Program-made: the position numbers and the translations under genes
Notes under the pieces: generated by a model
The model's input: only the letters and a program-made list of their open reading frames with translations
The model's database searches: none
What the model was told of the DNA's origin: nothing
Origin: Elysia crispata
Taxonomy: Eukaryota; Mollusca; Gastropoda; Plakobranchidae
Length of the DNA stretch: 64,000 nt
Reading direction: 5' to 3'
Assembly: GCA_033675545.1 (NCBI GenBank)
Contig: JAWDGP010006611.1
Coordinates: 184,001-248,000 of the forward strand
Shown here: in pieces, positions 45,750-55,139 of the stretch
How positions within the stretch are numbered: position 1 is the stretch's first letter
Layout: each line of letters begins with the position of its first letter

Positions 45750-48700
45750 CACATATATAGCCATTGCTAACAGGTTAATAAAGACATTTTACAAAAAGGA
45801 ATGGCTTAAGCTAAAATTGACATAATGCTTCAAAATATTGAGCTGAAATTGGCATAACATATCATAATATTTAAAAAAAAAATCTAAAAGGAATATAAAA
45901 TTTATACTTTGCTTTACTTTGTAACACAGATACAAATCAATACCTGAAATTCTGAATTCCTGCCCAATTACATGGACAATATAACACTTGAATGTGTTCT
46001 AAAAAAAACAAAATTCCACTCTTAAAACTTAAAGAACTCACTTGTAATAAACAGTGGAATGTCCATCTATATAACGTGCAAAAATACCAGCATAAGAAGT
46101 GCCCAAGTACAGATCTTTTCTTGACTCGTCCTTACAAAACAGGAAAAAGAAAATCTTGATTTTTTTTTTGCACATGTAGTAATAGGAAATGACCCTTAGC
46201 CATGCCCCTTTGTTACTTTTACCATTTTTGTTTTTTCAAACAGCCCTGATCATTTTTTTTTTTTAATATTAATTAAAATTTATGCAGTTTGGCAAATTTT
46301 TTTTTCCATCTCCTTTAAACTTTTGACCTACATGTTTAAAAAAGAAACATATTGGTGTTTACTCTTCCTATGACAAGATTTCTAGAAACACTTGAGAGGA
46401 TGTTTTACAAATTGAATAGTTCCTATTTATTTGACAAGCTTGAAAAGCAATGAAAGTTTCATGTCCTGTTTTTCTCTTTATTTTCATTTGACCTTTGAAG
46501 TGAAAAAAGTCTCTTTGGGTTCACTACACAACCATATTTTGATATGTGATACATAAAAAAGTGAAAAGTTTTGCATTTGTATCATTCAATTTGTGAAAAG
46601 GGATATCATTTGAGTTGACAAAATCTAAGAGACAGGACTGCCTAAGCAATGGAATAAATATTTTTCAATGAAAATCCTTCTTCAAAATGCCCAATTCATG
46701 GAGAAAATAGCTCATATGGTTACAAAAATCATGCGCTCTACCCTGCCCCAAAACGTAGTATTGTAAGTGCATTTTGAAAGCTTTTAATAACACAGGAAGG
46801 GCATGATGAGGCTTGAAATATGCTAAAACTTGAAAAAAATAATAACTAAAAACAAAAGAAGAGAGGAATACCAGTAAACAGACAACTTAGATGCCTGCCA
46901 TTGCTACCAACCTTTGCACTGTAATATTCAGCCCCATAACCATCCATCACTTGGACTTCTTTTACATATTGCAGTTCTGCCCTGATAGGTGGAACTCCCT
47001 GCAGGCTAGCATGACCAGCCACAGCCTCAGAGAACAGCTCTGTTGTAATCGTCTCATCTTTCATCATAGTCTTAATCAAAGGAAATGAAAAGTAAAAAAC
47101 TAAATTTTATCCAAAATGAAGAAAATACTCATTAGGCGTTAATAAGTTGACAATTTAGCTCTAAATGTGTTTCAAAAGAAATCGAGGATCCAAGGTAGAC
47201 ATTAAACTACTTACCAAGTTTTTTCCCAATTTCTAATCGAACTTTTCTTTTTTAATCTCTCCCTATGAAGAAATAAATGCATGTCTGCTTTGGTTTTCAG
47301 TATCCATGACTCACTGAGCTATTTTTGCAAGGGTATATCACTTTATCTAAACTTCAATATCAGAAAGAGATGGGGAAAGGATGAGGTATTATTTTTGTTG
47401 CCACGTTTATACTCATGGCATTCTCTTTTTGCCTATGTTTATCCATCTATTCACATGGCTTTCGTAAAAGATAAGATTTGTGGGAGGGTGAAATGGTGAG
47501 GTTTGGTAATTTTTAAAATTTGTCCTGCTCCATAACTTTAGTCTGAAAGATAAAATAGTTTAAGCGTTGTAAAGCTTTGGTGGATGGCTATCACCTTTCA
47601 TATATTTATGAAAACTCTAACACTGTGACAGAATATAGAGGTTGGTAAATAGAAGAGTGAAGAGGTCTCACCATTCACGATAAAGAAAATAATATGTCAA
47701 CCACCTTAATCTTTAGTAACAAATGAGCGCGCACCTATATTGAAAAGACACTTGCAAACTATTGACTTCATTTGCACACAACAGATTCCACAATGGTGGT
47801 TTAACAATGAAAGATATTTTTCCTCACATACCAAACATAGATTGTGAGTGATCACTACCATCGTAGCTGTTCACAAGGTTTAATTTTTCCTTCAATTCAA
47901 AATAAAACAAACAAAGCAAGCAAATGTCCTTGTCAAAATCTACACAGAAGTGTGTCATTCAGAAGTGCAACTTTTTTTTTTTCAAATATTATCCCTTCGA
48001 GGAAAAATACTTAGAGTAATAAGTTTCCTTTGATATGGACAAATTCTCACAATGGCATCTGAGAAATAATCCTTGTCATTTCCTTATACATTTAATATTA
48101 ATATTCAAAGAGGATGCATAATCTTTTCCCAGTTTGAGTTCTCTTTTCTGCTTTGATTTTTTAAAAGAGGAAATTAGAAAGTCTGGTTCTACAGGTAACC
48201 TTTGTGTTGTTTTAGAAAATCTAAAGAGTAAAATTTATCAAACTTGTGTACACAAAGATGCTATTTCACTTTCTATCAACTCATACAATATAATATTTCA
48301 AAGAAAAAAATCCAGGCCAAATATAAAAGTGTGTCTCACCTTTGGAAAGAGAAGATAGTCTTCTGCAGCATACTTGTCAGGCTCATAATCACCAAATTCA
48401 GCTGAAAAAAAAAGATTTTTCTAATAAATAAAGCAAAATACCTATGGTTTAAAAGATGGACATGTGTTGATGATGATTTAACACAGAACATTGAAAGTAA
48501 GAAATATTTTAAAATTCTTGCTCCAGCAATATGCTAAATATGTAACCACATAACAATTATAATCCTGGATAAAAATTTGAATATTTAGCGCTAGATATGA
48601 ATTTAATATTGAAATGGCAAAATTTATATATTACATAAAATTATGTATATCAGTATTCTTCACAACAAATTGAAACGTTAAAGCAAGTTAAAAAAGAATG

Positions 48701-50224
48701 TTCTCAGATGATTTTTCTTTTTAAACATGTTTACATGATAATGCACTCTTTGTAATCATCATGAAGGTCCTTCTTTGCTTTTGAATTTTTTTTTACCTTG
48801 CAAGCTATAAGCAGCCAAGCGTATTGCCTGCTCTGCAGAGCAAGGAAGCCGTCCATCAATTATGTCATTTTTTAGTTGCAAATAATAGTGATATCTGTGA
48901 AGAAATGCATGCAAACAGACATATTATGAAATCACTCTTTTCATCATGGTGGATGATTGAATGTAAAATCCATTTAAAAACTTTATTGGGTGACTTCAAA
49001 ACAATTTATGGTAACATACGGACTTAATATTTAATTATTGTATTTTGATTTTTTTTCAAAATTAGACAAAATTAATTATCAAATAACTACTAAGAATAAA
49101 TTTGATTTAAAAAATGTAAATCCACTTAAGGGATAGCTTTTTGAACTGTACTTAGCCATATATCTATGGGTGACTTTGAATGGTTCTGCATTTGATCATG
49201 CACTTACCTTGCAACTTCATCTGAAATTTTATGAGCACCCAAAACATAGAACATTACACCGAAGTACAGACAGTGGCAATGATTAGCAGGTTGTGCATAT
49301 TTATCCAATTGTTTTTTCAAAGGTTTTTCCAGATCAACCCAATGAAAGTGAAGCTTCTTAGTCACATATCTCAAACCAAAAAAATGACTCTGAAATATCA
49401 GGACCATACAAATAAAAAAAAAATTAATTTTCTCACAATACAATCAACTAGTATATATATAGAAATTTTAGAAAATTAAGATGCCTCCTAAAACATTTGT
49501 AATTTACAAAAAATTTCATTCATACTAATTGCTTTGAAAACTTCAATGAAAATATTGCATGTCAAGTTAAGGCATGTAGGACTCTCAACTTTGCAACTTC
49601 TTTTTATTTTAATATCAAATTTTATCTTTCACCTAAATGCCATATTGTACAAATATTTATACCTAAAAAAAATTGAAAATCTCCTTTGAAATGACAATCT
49701 CAGTGACCACAACATATTTCCTTCAAAAATTAAAAAAAAAAATAAATAAATAAAAGTTAAATCAAAATTGAATAAATTTAACTTTCAAAGACATAAAAAT
49801 TTAGAACTCATTTAAAATCATGAAGATTCTTTTCACATTAGTGAGGCATGTCAGTGAATGATAGCTTAAAGGTCTCCTTTGACAGTTACACAGGAAAATA
49901 ATGATGCTCTTGCAACATCTTATTAAGATGATTGAAAAGACTAATAGTAATACAATTCAAGCTGCAAGATCAATTTTATCAAAATTTATTTTTTCTTCGT
50001 GCATTTTCATGCCATTTAGAAATAAATGGAATAAAACGAAATTCACTTACCTCAGAGAGCTCAATTCTCTGAGCAATACTGTTCAGGCATTCTTGCCCTG
50101 TGCTTTCTGCATTTAACGTACATTCTAAGTAGGAATTATCCAGCTGATACACTCCAACAATGAACAAGTTCTTAGTTGAAAGATCATACTTCCTGGCCTT
50201 CTTCAAACGCCACTTAAATGGCAT
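26066..50224 (-). CDS. PTPN14/21-like: FERM-domain tyrosine phosphatase of the PTPN14/PTPN21 (Pez) type, 20 coding exons
   Basis: Twenty exons join without a phase conflict to a 1494-residue protein. Residues 1 to about 310 form a FERM domain (RWVDLEKPL-like [17 protein letters not shown] near 75, MDGYG near 218). Residues 311-1207 are a long linker with His/Gln-rich tracts, acidic patches and two PPxY motifs (about 671-676 and 989-993), which in PTPN14/Pez bind WW domains of YAP/KIBRA. Residues 1208-1494 are the PTP domain: WPDHG (Asp about 1388), [10 protein letters not shown] (Cys about 1428, Arg about 1434), Q-loop QTMGQY. Known role: cortical/junctional phosphatase and Hippo-pathway regulator. 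Vertebrate homologues are about 1180 residues; the extra length is in the linker. The first coding exon starts at a 3' splice site, so non-coding upstream exon(s) exist. PTPN14 and PTPN21 are one gene in most invertebrates, so no finer name is given. Confidence 0.93.
27279..27316. repeat. Short perfect inverted repeat
   Basis: ATTCAACAAAA (27279-27289) pairs with TTTTGTTGAAT (27306-27316) across a 16-nt loop, in phosphatase intron 19. It may be a MITE end or chance in AT-rich DNA. Confidence 0.4.
28062..28219 (-). CDS. PTPN14/21-like: Phosphatase exon 19, catalytic P-loop
   Basis: 158 nt, residues 1400-1452. [19 protein letters not shown] contains the nucleophilic Cys (about 1428) and the phosphate-binding Arg. 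Acceptor ATCCCTCAG, donor GTAAGT. Confidence 0.95.
28522..28704 (-). repeat. 63-bp tandem repeat, three copies, inside the hAT element
   Basis: GTTGTTACAGATGT starts at 28522, 28585 and 28648. Each unit contains ATAATTAATAATATAATCC. The copies are almost identical. The array lies between the transposase stop codon and the element end. Confidence 0.9.
28753..30768 (-). CDS. hAT transposase, intact, 671 residues
   Basis: One uninterrupted frame, the only long intronless frame in the window. The N-terminus is basic ([14 protein letters not shown]). A BED-type zinc finger has Cys38, Cys41, His58 and His64. The RNase H-like core shows IGTDGSND (Asp169) and FACDNASV (Asp237), plausible first two catalytic acids, followed by [11 protein letters not shown] and GPTRWLS as in hAT proteins. 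The C-terminal dimerisation region near 600-640 reads [18 protein letters not shown]. The length fits hAT transposases. The start ATG at 30768 follows a TCTAGATC-rich leader; stop at 28753. Activity cannot be judged from sequence, and a co-opted host function is possible but unsupported. Confidence 0.9.
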   Translation of the reverse strand: MAEPVKKKLRLEQKFRSEYSQLWSCIVPSKLGSSHARCTLCECDFTIKSGGKTDIDRHVKTKKHSEFDRLKSQTKPVTSFFAQSTTPTDHSATVAELYFMKFVIEHNLPISVFDHAGDLFRVMFPDSQIAKKFSCGSSKAAAVIRSVSTDISHELTERMLSSPFTIGTDGSNDRGSGQLYPIVVRTFDNSVGYVVSDVLCIKECIGPSTGENIFNTIDKEFEDRKIPWKNCLGFACDNASVMTGVHAGVASFVKRKNEGTYIDGCTSHLLHLAAKKGTDALNVDLEQFLTDIYYYMEKSSKRKKEFKEVQEECGVQLHAVLKYGPTRWLSLLGCISRVIEQWEALKTYFVGEMSNIKKCSSSAKDRLGRITSFFSDSKSKLYCYFLEENLPLFTNANLTFQKGSPQIHKTQRILDDLMTEIIVRFVKPEVVTEAKDLLKIDFDAHKNQKARGEIIVGDKTEKLWKQLKADDLLDKKNEDTLVHDFRGFFASALKYIIQKFPITDNFVQNATVIDPARRVEAKYSMLEYFVEYPCLHSPEMSMLKAEFGKYQVHPKVSEIASNTMNVDRQWNLIGQLKNSDGHLLFPTLTEVMKGLCCLTHSNAEVERVFSLVRKNQTEYRPTLGTETVSSLVVQKVNMLSRGSICYKQNFPPALVRKAKSAYTESLKCYKQ
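31222..31276. repeat. Hairpin-forming subterminal motif of the hAT element
   Basis: ATTCCGCG-AAA-CGCGGAAT at 31258-31276 is a perfect 8-bp stem with a 3-nt loop, and GCGGAATCGCGGAAT lies at 31222-31236. It sits 14 bp inside the inverted terminal repeat and could be a transposase binding or end-protection site (inference). Confidence 0.6.
31430..31583 (-). CDS. PTPN14/21-like: Phosphatase exon 18, WPD loop
   Basis: 154 nt, residues 1349-1399 plus one base. [17 protein letters not shown] carries the general acid Asp (about 1388). Acceptor TATTTTCAG type, donor GTTTGT. The hAT element begins 140 bp downstream. Confidence 0.92.
31882..31956 (-). CDS. PTPN14/21-like: Phosphatase exon 17
   Basis: 75 nt, residues 1324-1348 (KCFMYWPQE), the KCxxYWP motif of PTPs. 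Acceptor TGTCTTAG, donor GTTTGT. Confidence 0.9.
32745..32873 (-). CDS. PTPN14/21-like: Phosphatase exon 16
   Basis: 129 nt, residues 1281-1323 ([20 protein letters not shown]), a PTP core motif. Acceptor TTTCCTCAG, donor GTAGGA. Confidence 0.9.
33252..33302. repeat. A-run and (TA)n microsatellite
   Basis: About 17 A followed by about 16 TA units, then TACATATATA, in phosphatase intron 15. Confidence 0.9.
33731..34042 (+). repeat. Interspersed repeat, copy 1 (phosphatase intron 15)
   Basis: GC-richer than its surroundings. It starts GCCAGCTTTTTTTACACGCG, contains CAGCAGGTGCTGACTGAC, and ends GTGAAAGGGAGAGGTAGGGT. The same landmarks occur in the same order, inverted, at 44394-44658. No terminal repeats or coding signs were recognised. 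Confidence 0.6.
34343..34382. repeat. (TA)n microsatellite
   Basis: ATATATATATGTATATATA... to 34382, also in phosphatase intron 15. Confidence 0.9.
34770..34988 (-). CDS. PTPN14/21-like: Phosphatase exon 15, start of PTP domain
   Basis: 219 nt, residues 1208-1280. [12 protein letters not shown] and GYINASNLK are the family's substrate-recognition (KNRY-like) loop and NAS motif. Acceptor TTACACAG, donor GTAAGA. Confidence 0.92.
35973..36095 (-). CDS. PTPN14/21-like: Phosphatase exon 14
   Basis: 123 nt, residues 1167-1207 ([27 protein letters not shown]), just before the PTP domain. Acceptor ACTTTCAG, donor GTGAGA. Confidence 0.85.
36534..38696 (-). CDS. PTPN14/21-like: Phosphatase exon 13, large linker exon
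   Basis: 2163 nt, residues 446-1166. It starts [20 protein letters not shown] and soon reaches YRPSPDYD, shared with the family. It holds a Gln/His-rich tract, RPPPPYP and DPPPYPG (PPxY), Ser-rich and acidic patches, and ends [12 protein letters not shown]. The open frame runs on past the donor (GTTAGA at 36533) to 36441, but exon 14 shows that is intron. Confidence 0.9.
39308..39345. repeat. Compound (GT)n(GA)n microsatellite
   Basis: About 7 GT units followed by about 11 GA units in phosphatase intron 12. Confidence 0.9.
39692..39936 (-). CDS. PTPN14/21-like: Phosphatase exon 12
   Basis: 245 nt, residues 364-445. Ser/Gln/His-rich linker ([24 protein letters not shown]). Acceptor ATTTGCACAG, donor GTAATT. 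Confidence 0.82.
40216..40267 (-). CDS. PTPN14/21-like: Phosphatase exon 11, with a GC donor
   Basis: 52 nt, residues 347-363 plus one base ([17 protein letters not shown]). The donor reads AAG|GCGAGT. The only nearby GT would give the wrong phase for exon 12, so a GC-AG intron is inferred. Confidence 0.6.
40514..40574 (-). CDS. PTPN14/21-like: Phosphatase exon 10
   Basis: 61 nt, residues 326-346 ([20 protein letters not shown]). Acceptor ACAAATCAAG, donor GTAAGC. Confidence 0.72.
40992..41039 (-). CDS. PTPN14/21-like: Phosphatase exon 9, small linker exon
   Basis: 48 nt, residues 310-325 plus two bases ([17 protein letters not shown]). Chosen because its phase fits both neighbours; there is little conservation to support it. 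A second GTATGT donor four bases on would break the frame. Confidence 0.6.
43750..43832 (-). CDS. PTPN14/21-like: Phosphatase exon 8, end of FERM
   Basis: 83 nt, residues 283-309 plus two bases ([18 protein letters not shown]), the last FERM helix. Acceptor CCTTGTAG, donor GTGAGC. Confidence 0.86.
44394..44658 (-). repeat. Interspersed repeat, copy 2 (phosphatase intron 7)
   Basis: Read on the minus strand: CCAGCTTTTTACCCATGTAC, AGCAGGTGCTCACAAAC, GTGAAAGGGAGAGGCAGGGT. Diverged and slightly shorter than copy 1, in inverted orientation 10.4 kb away in the same gene. Confidence 0.6.
44691..44880 (+). mobile_element. tRNA-derived SINE
   Basis: TAGCTCAGAAGGTAGAGTG (44701-44719) matches an RNA polymerase III A box and AGTTCAAGCCC (44745-44755) a B box, at normal tRNA spacing. 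The acceptor stem is not convincing, and about 120 bp of unrelated tail follows. It lies in phosphatase intron 7 beside the interspersed repeat, antisense to the gene. Confidence 0.6.
45393..45474 (-). CDS. PTPN14/21-like: Phosphatase exon 7
   Basis: 82 nt, residues 255-282 ([21 protein letters not shown]). Acceptor GTGCTTCAG, donor GTAAGG. Confidence 0.86.
45721..45752. repeat. A-run and (TA)n microsatellite
   Basis: About 14 A then ATATATATATATATA in phosphatase intron 6. Confidence 0.85.
46042..46130 (-). CDS. PTPN14/21-like: Phosphatase exon 6
   Basis: 89 nt, residues 226-254 plus two bases ([15 protein letters not shown]), FERM F3. Acceptor TTTTGTAAG, donor GTGAGT. Confidence 0.86.
46912..47070 (-). 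CDS. PTPN14/21-like: Phosphatase exon 5
   Basis: 159 nt, residues 173-225. It ends with [19 protein letters not shown], matching the FERM F2/F3 junction. Acceptor TTGATTAAG, donor GTTGGT. Confidence 0.88.
48340..48401 (-). CDS. PTPN14/21-like: Phosphatase exon 4
   Basis: 62 nt, residues 152-172 ([16 protein letters not shown]). Donor GTGAGA. Confidence 0.88.
48797..48894 (-). CDS. PTPN14/21-like: Phosphatase exon 3
   Basis: 98 nt, residues 119-151 plus one base. [18 protein letters not shown] and [10 protein letters not shown], the FERM F2 lobe. Donor GTAAAA. Confidence 0.9.
49208..49389 (-). CDS. PTPN14/21-like: Phosphatase exon 2
   Basis: Residues 59-118 plus two bases. [17 protein letters not shown] is nearly invariant in the family; YFGVMFYV follows. 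Acceptor ATATTTCAG, donor GTAAGT. Confidence 0.92.
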
Positions 50225-50257
50225 TGTGATACAAATCAGGGTAGAAGGTAGCCAGCA
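50051..50257 (-). CDS. PTPN14/21-like: Phosphatase exon 1 of the CDS (with 33 nt of 5' UTR)
   Basis: Acceptor TTTTTACTACAG at 50258; ATG at 50224. Residues 1-58 ([13 protein letters not shown]..., ESTGQECL), start of FERM lobe F1. Donor GTAAGT. Confidence 0.9.
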
Positions 50258-52500
50258 CTGTAGTAAAAAAAAAAAAAAAAAAATTTAAAATGAGGAGAAA
50301 TTTATGAACATGAATTAAGGATTCTCAGTTGTATTAAGATGATTGTGATGCAACCAGTCCTTCTACAGACTATTGGATTTCAATATACAATGCAGACCAT
50401 TTAAAGTCAAACTTTTCGACAACAGTTGAGACTCAATAATAAGTTTTCAGTTTTCTCATTAATTGTTGAAAAATCTTCACTATTTATATCACACATCTAT
50501 TCTCAGTGTCTTTGTCACTTCTGGAATGTGCCATAATTTAATATCAGCTTTTCTATTTTCATTTACTACTGAAACTTAGCCTTATCTTTTGAGTCTTTCC
50601 TTAAACTTTCATGAAAAAAAATACCCTGCATATATATATATATCCCTAAAACTATCCTTTGTCCCTGCATAATCCTTTCCTACAGCTGTTCATTATTTAT
50701 AATAAAACTACATCACTTAAATAGAGAGATCTAACTTATCTTTATTCTCTTAATTTTTAGAAACAATATACAGCCTAAGTAAAAGCCAACTTGAGAGCAA
50801 CTTTAATAGAGAAATGAAAATAAAGATGAAGGGAAAGCTTTAGACTTAATTACCAATCTAATGGGGAAGGGGTTCACATTATTATTTTTTTTCTGCGAAA
50901 CTCATTTGTGAAATAATATCTCTCAGATATCATCTGCCTACCCCACTAAACCAGCCAAGGTTATCTTTAGTCTCCCTCAATTTTCATATCACATAAATGA
51001 TATTAAAGATAATGAATGGCAAAAAGTGATTAATAACAGAAATCTCGCTAAACTTGGTTATTGCAATAAGAAGTTTGTTCCTAGTAATACCATAAGTTAA
51101 ATCTATTTGGAGTATATTTTTTCTCAGCTGAGCCCACAAGATGTAAAACTTGTTTGTAAGATTTTAAAAAATGAAAGATTTTGCATGATTTGAAGTTTTA
51201 AAAGTTGACTCATTGTATAACTTCAATTTTAACTTTTCATTCATAGTCTGGCTTCCATTGATAAATAATAGGGTAATACTCACTTGAAAGTTCAAAGCTA
51301 CAACATAGATCTTGAAAGATTGATGACGCACAATTTTGGTTTTGATAGTGTATTGAGCTAATCATGAAGTGCATGTATGATAGTGAACAGCACAAATCAG
51401 CACTCACTTGACCTACTTGATGATAATGTCTCTCTATCTTATTCAAATTGTAAGCTGTACACATCCCCTTTAAAAATTTCATGCAGTAGTCTATAACAAC
51501 AAACTATTGCTCAAGCAAGCATGAAGACAGCTGTTGGCCAGAATTTGCTTGAAAGCAAAAAGCAAAGGAAACAACACAATGAGATCCAATTGAAAAAAGC
51601 AAAATACAAACATACTTTCATACACTGATAATGATGATTCAAGATCTTGGCCTTATCTTTACTTAAGGCAACAAAGAGGTTGAAATAGAATGTACAACAC
51701 AACACTGCACATTAATTTTTGTTAGATTATCCAAAGTTTCAGGACAAAGGTGTTGAGAAATAAAAAAAATAATATTGATTACTCTAAAATCTAACCAATA
51801 TGTTTCACTGTGGAAATTGTCCCTTTTAAGGGGAAAATACCATGTAATGCACGCCCTGAAACTGCACTTGCATTTACATTACAAATTTACAAAAATCAAA
51901 TTGCTTCATTTTGAAAATTGATTGGCCATCAGTTATAAATCTCATGACATTACATTAAAAAATTATCTGTTAATTTTATAAAAAAAAATTGATGGGTGAT
52001 AAAAATACTGAGGTCACTGCATTATCATCACACTAAGCGAGGATGAATGTTACAAAATCACTCCCAATTACAAAGAAATCAAACCCCCAAAATGGTATCT
52101 CATTGAGAAGTTATGTTATCTTGGTATCAGGTTGGCTGCCTTCAAACCCAAAGCACATTTATATCTATCATGTTCTTTGCCTTCCGTTTACTATCAGGAG
52201 CATACAGATGATGTACACACCATTGATGACATTGGGTAGATGGGCAGCATTTGTGTCAAGATATCAAGCAAACATTAAAAAAAAATGCACCTCTTTCAAA
52301 AAAAAATTTTGCCACTATTCATTTCCTAGGGCTTGATTTGTAAACAAACAGACAATATAAAGTATATCCTGGATCTGAAGAGCTCTTTATCACTATCAGT
52401 ACATAATTCATCCAAATCAATTATCAATTAATAGATAATTTGCATTATTGAAGTTTATTTATCTCATGGAAGGAAAGATGAAATAAAAGGTTTTTTAAAT
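50258..52500. other. Upstream of the phosphatase coding region; likely intron of its 5' UTR
   Basis: The acceptor at 50258 shows that the transcript begins further right. No coding block or repeat was recognised here, apart from a poly-A run at 50265 on the plus strand (poly-T on the transcript strand), which forms the polypyrimidine tract, and a short TA run at 50631. Confidence 0.5.
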
Positions 52501-53130
52501 TTCATCTAGAATCTAGATCTACGCAGAAAATTTAACCTGGGAATGTAAGATGACAGTTAAAATCTAGATCTCTGACAGTGGTAGATCTAGGTTTGGGTTT
52601 GTTGTTTTTTTAAAGAGAACTTTTATTTAAAAAAAAAAAAAACAAAAAAACTTTATGAACTAAAGGAAGGACTTCCAAATGGGTATGGAACCTCTAGCAT
52701 ACTAAAGAGAGCTTCGTTTGACGGAGTTTGGTTTTTGTAGGCTATGTGTAAATCATTTTCCAACAATGAATTACTAATAAATTAAAAAAAAAAAAAAAAT
52801 ACAGCATCAAATCCATGTTACACTAAAGCAATGTACCCAATCGAAAGTTCGACCGGACTACACTAGATTGATCTAGATTTCGTTAAATCGCTATAATCTA
52901 CACAAATCTATAGGGTCTATATCAGATTTAGAGCTAGATCTTGATCTATCTATTCTAGGTATCTTAGATCTAGATCTAGATCTAGATTAGTAAAAAAAAA
53001 TTGTAAAATACCTTTCTCTTCTTCAGGACAATCACCGATAAACAGTCTATGGATATGTGAATAATAACTAGACCTAGATCTAGATCTAAATCTCGATTGG
53101 GGTAGATATAGACTTTGTTGTAGATCTGAT
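52500..53130. repeat. Cluster of TCTAGATC/AGATCT palindromic repeats
   Basis: TCTAGATC-type hexamer runs occur around 52505-52520, 52562-52590, 52930-52988 (longest, three to four units in a row) and 53072-53092. Similar short runs occur at 44929-44946 and in the leader of the hAT transposase (30775-30803). Confidence 0.7.
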
Positions 53131-53220
53131 TTATCTATCATGCGCGATAAAATGTTTCCTTGGTGAATGTATGGGGCAATTCAGCCCTTCTTCCTCCTTT
53201 TCGGCTGCGCCGCATTTTGT
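53012..53220 (-). promoter_or_regulatory. Candidate non-coding first exon and promoter of the phosphatase gene
   Basis: On the minus strand CCTGAAGAAGAGAAAG|GTATTTTAC near 53012 is a plausible donor. The sequence just upstream (53150-53215) is locally CpG-richer (GCGGCGCAGCC, TATCGCGCATG). Placement is an inference: the coding gene needs an upstream exon and this is a reasonable site within 3 kb. Confidence 0.25.
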
Positions 53221-54888
53221 TATCATAGCCCTACAGTCAGTGCATAGGCCAGGCCTAAAAGTAAAACAATGAGTGTACGAAGGCTTGCCACAATCAGAAC
53301 TAAATTTGAAGAATGTCAACAATTTAGTAATGTCGTAATTCAGGTTAACACCAAAAATGTTCTACTAATAGCATATTTTTGGTCAACACACCGTAACAGA
53401 GCTGTAAGGATGAACTCTGCAAAAAAATTTTTTCCTTAGAAATACAGTTAAATTTTGTGATGATTTAAACAAAAAAAAAAACCGATACAATTCTAAGCGA
53501 TATTGGAAAGGTGTGACTCATCACAGATGTCGTAAAAACTGATCAGCAGTGCGTGTTATCTTAGAAATGTATAAATGTCTATACAGTTAAATTACAATTA
53601 ACGTTATATCCTCTCTGTGCCAACATTCCCTCAATGATGGATTGCATAGATAAAGAAATTTCTCACACATACGGTAGTTGTGTGTTTTGTGCTGTTTTGT
53701 TGTTGTTTTTTTTGGTTTTTTTGTCAGCCATGCTGCACTCAGTTCATAAATTCCGCGTGTCCGTGCAGGTGTTCTGCGAGATTTATGTATATGATCAGTT
53801 GTTTTGTTTGTTTTTTTGTTGAACGGGGGCCATGTGAACAGTCGATGTATACATGTACTAGATCAAATATGAAGTTGTTTATTTTTAACATTTATAAATC
53901 TACTCACCAACTTACAACCTTACTGTCAAGAACGCACAAAAGAATGCACGTTATAGCTACTGCGGACATCAAGAAGCAACTCTTAAGAGGTCCAAAATAC
54001 AACTTGAGAACCCTTTCGATGGAATGTGGAGAAAAATCTTCCAAACATTAATATTGCTACTAACAGGCCTACAGATCATTATTGCAATACAAATGAGAGC
54101 GAGAGAAGAGGAAAAAAGAGAGAGAGGGCGGGGAGAGGCGGGCTTGTCGCAAACCTAGATTGTCGTTGTGCGCTGGTAGGTTAAAATAAGTTTGTGGGGT
54201 GGCCGGGGTGGAAAGGCCCATCCTTTTTTAGGTAATGGTGACTAATACCATTATTCTAACGAGAGGAACTTGCTTGATGGCGAAATGAAGAAAATTTGTT
54301 GTTGTTGTTTTAATAGGGAATATGATTATTAATCAATTAAATGTTTTTATGTTTTTAGACAAACGGCTCGTGTGGAATTTATTATCGAAACGGTGTCTGG
54401 AGCTGAACACACTGCGTAAACAGTTGTTGTTACCCACAAGAACGTCGCATTGACATTTTACTAAAACAAATATAATAATAATCATAATTAAGTAGGCAAC
54501 ATGTATTTGATAAGGATATTTGACCACATTGGTTTTACGATTCTTACTTATATGAAACGCAGCTGAACACTAAGTGCCAAAAGGGTGACGGGGATCTGAC
54601 TCGAATTGGAAAGCCGTTGAAGTTGAACGCACATAAATGAAGAGTATTAATTTTCATGATACTTAAATTGAAGACGATAAAGAGCAATGAGCTTTGAAGA
54701 CCGTGTAGCGTGGGTGTTTAAGAATAAAGCAGTAAAGGAAAAATGCGTGGTTTTGGATCACCGACAGGTCTAAAATGAGAAGACCAACTTGATATGAAAA
54801 AAAAAATTTAATCTAAAGGTTTTTTAATGTTATTCACTAATTGAACTTGCGGCAAAACACTTGCACTGAGGAAACCAAAAGAGAATTG
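53221..54888. other. Intergenic, no gene supported
   Basis: Contains a purine-rich, GC-richer stretch at 54090-54150 (GAGAGAG, GGGCGGGGAGAGGCGGGC) that could be promoter-associated. Reading frames in the block show no family features. Confidence 0.4.
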
Positions 54889-55135
54889 GATGAACTCGAC
54901 ACGTAACACTTAGGACGGCCGTGGAACTAGAAGACTCAAATTATCCGCCCAGAACACCTCCAGTACGAATTTCCAGCAAAAATAACCTAAAACAGAGAAA
55001 GATAAATAAAGATTTTAGATGAACTCGACACGTAACACTTAGGAAGGCCGTAGGAGACTCAAATTATCCGCCCAGAACACCTACAGTTCGATATTCCAGC
55101 AAAAATAACCTAAAGTAGAAAAAGATACATGCAAT
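54889..55135 (+). repeat. Two-copy tandem repeat, period 129 bp
   Basis: ATGAACTCGACACGTAACAC starts at 54890 and again at 55019. CTCAAATTATCCGCCCAGAA and CCAGCAAAAATAACCTAAA recur at the same spacing. The copies are close, with a few substitutions and one short indel near GGCCGT. Confidence 0.88.
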
Positions 55136-55139
55136 ACGG

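Noticed and set aside
53680-54051. 123-codon plus-strand frame
   Set aside because: Cys/Phe-rich translation of T-rich DNA; no domain, no splice context.
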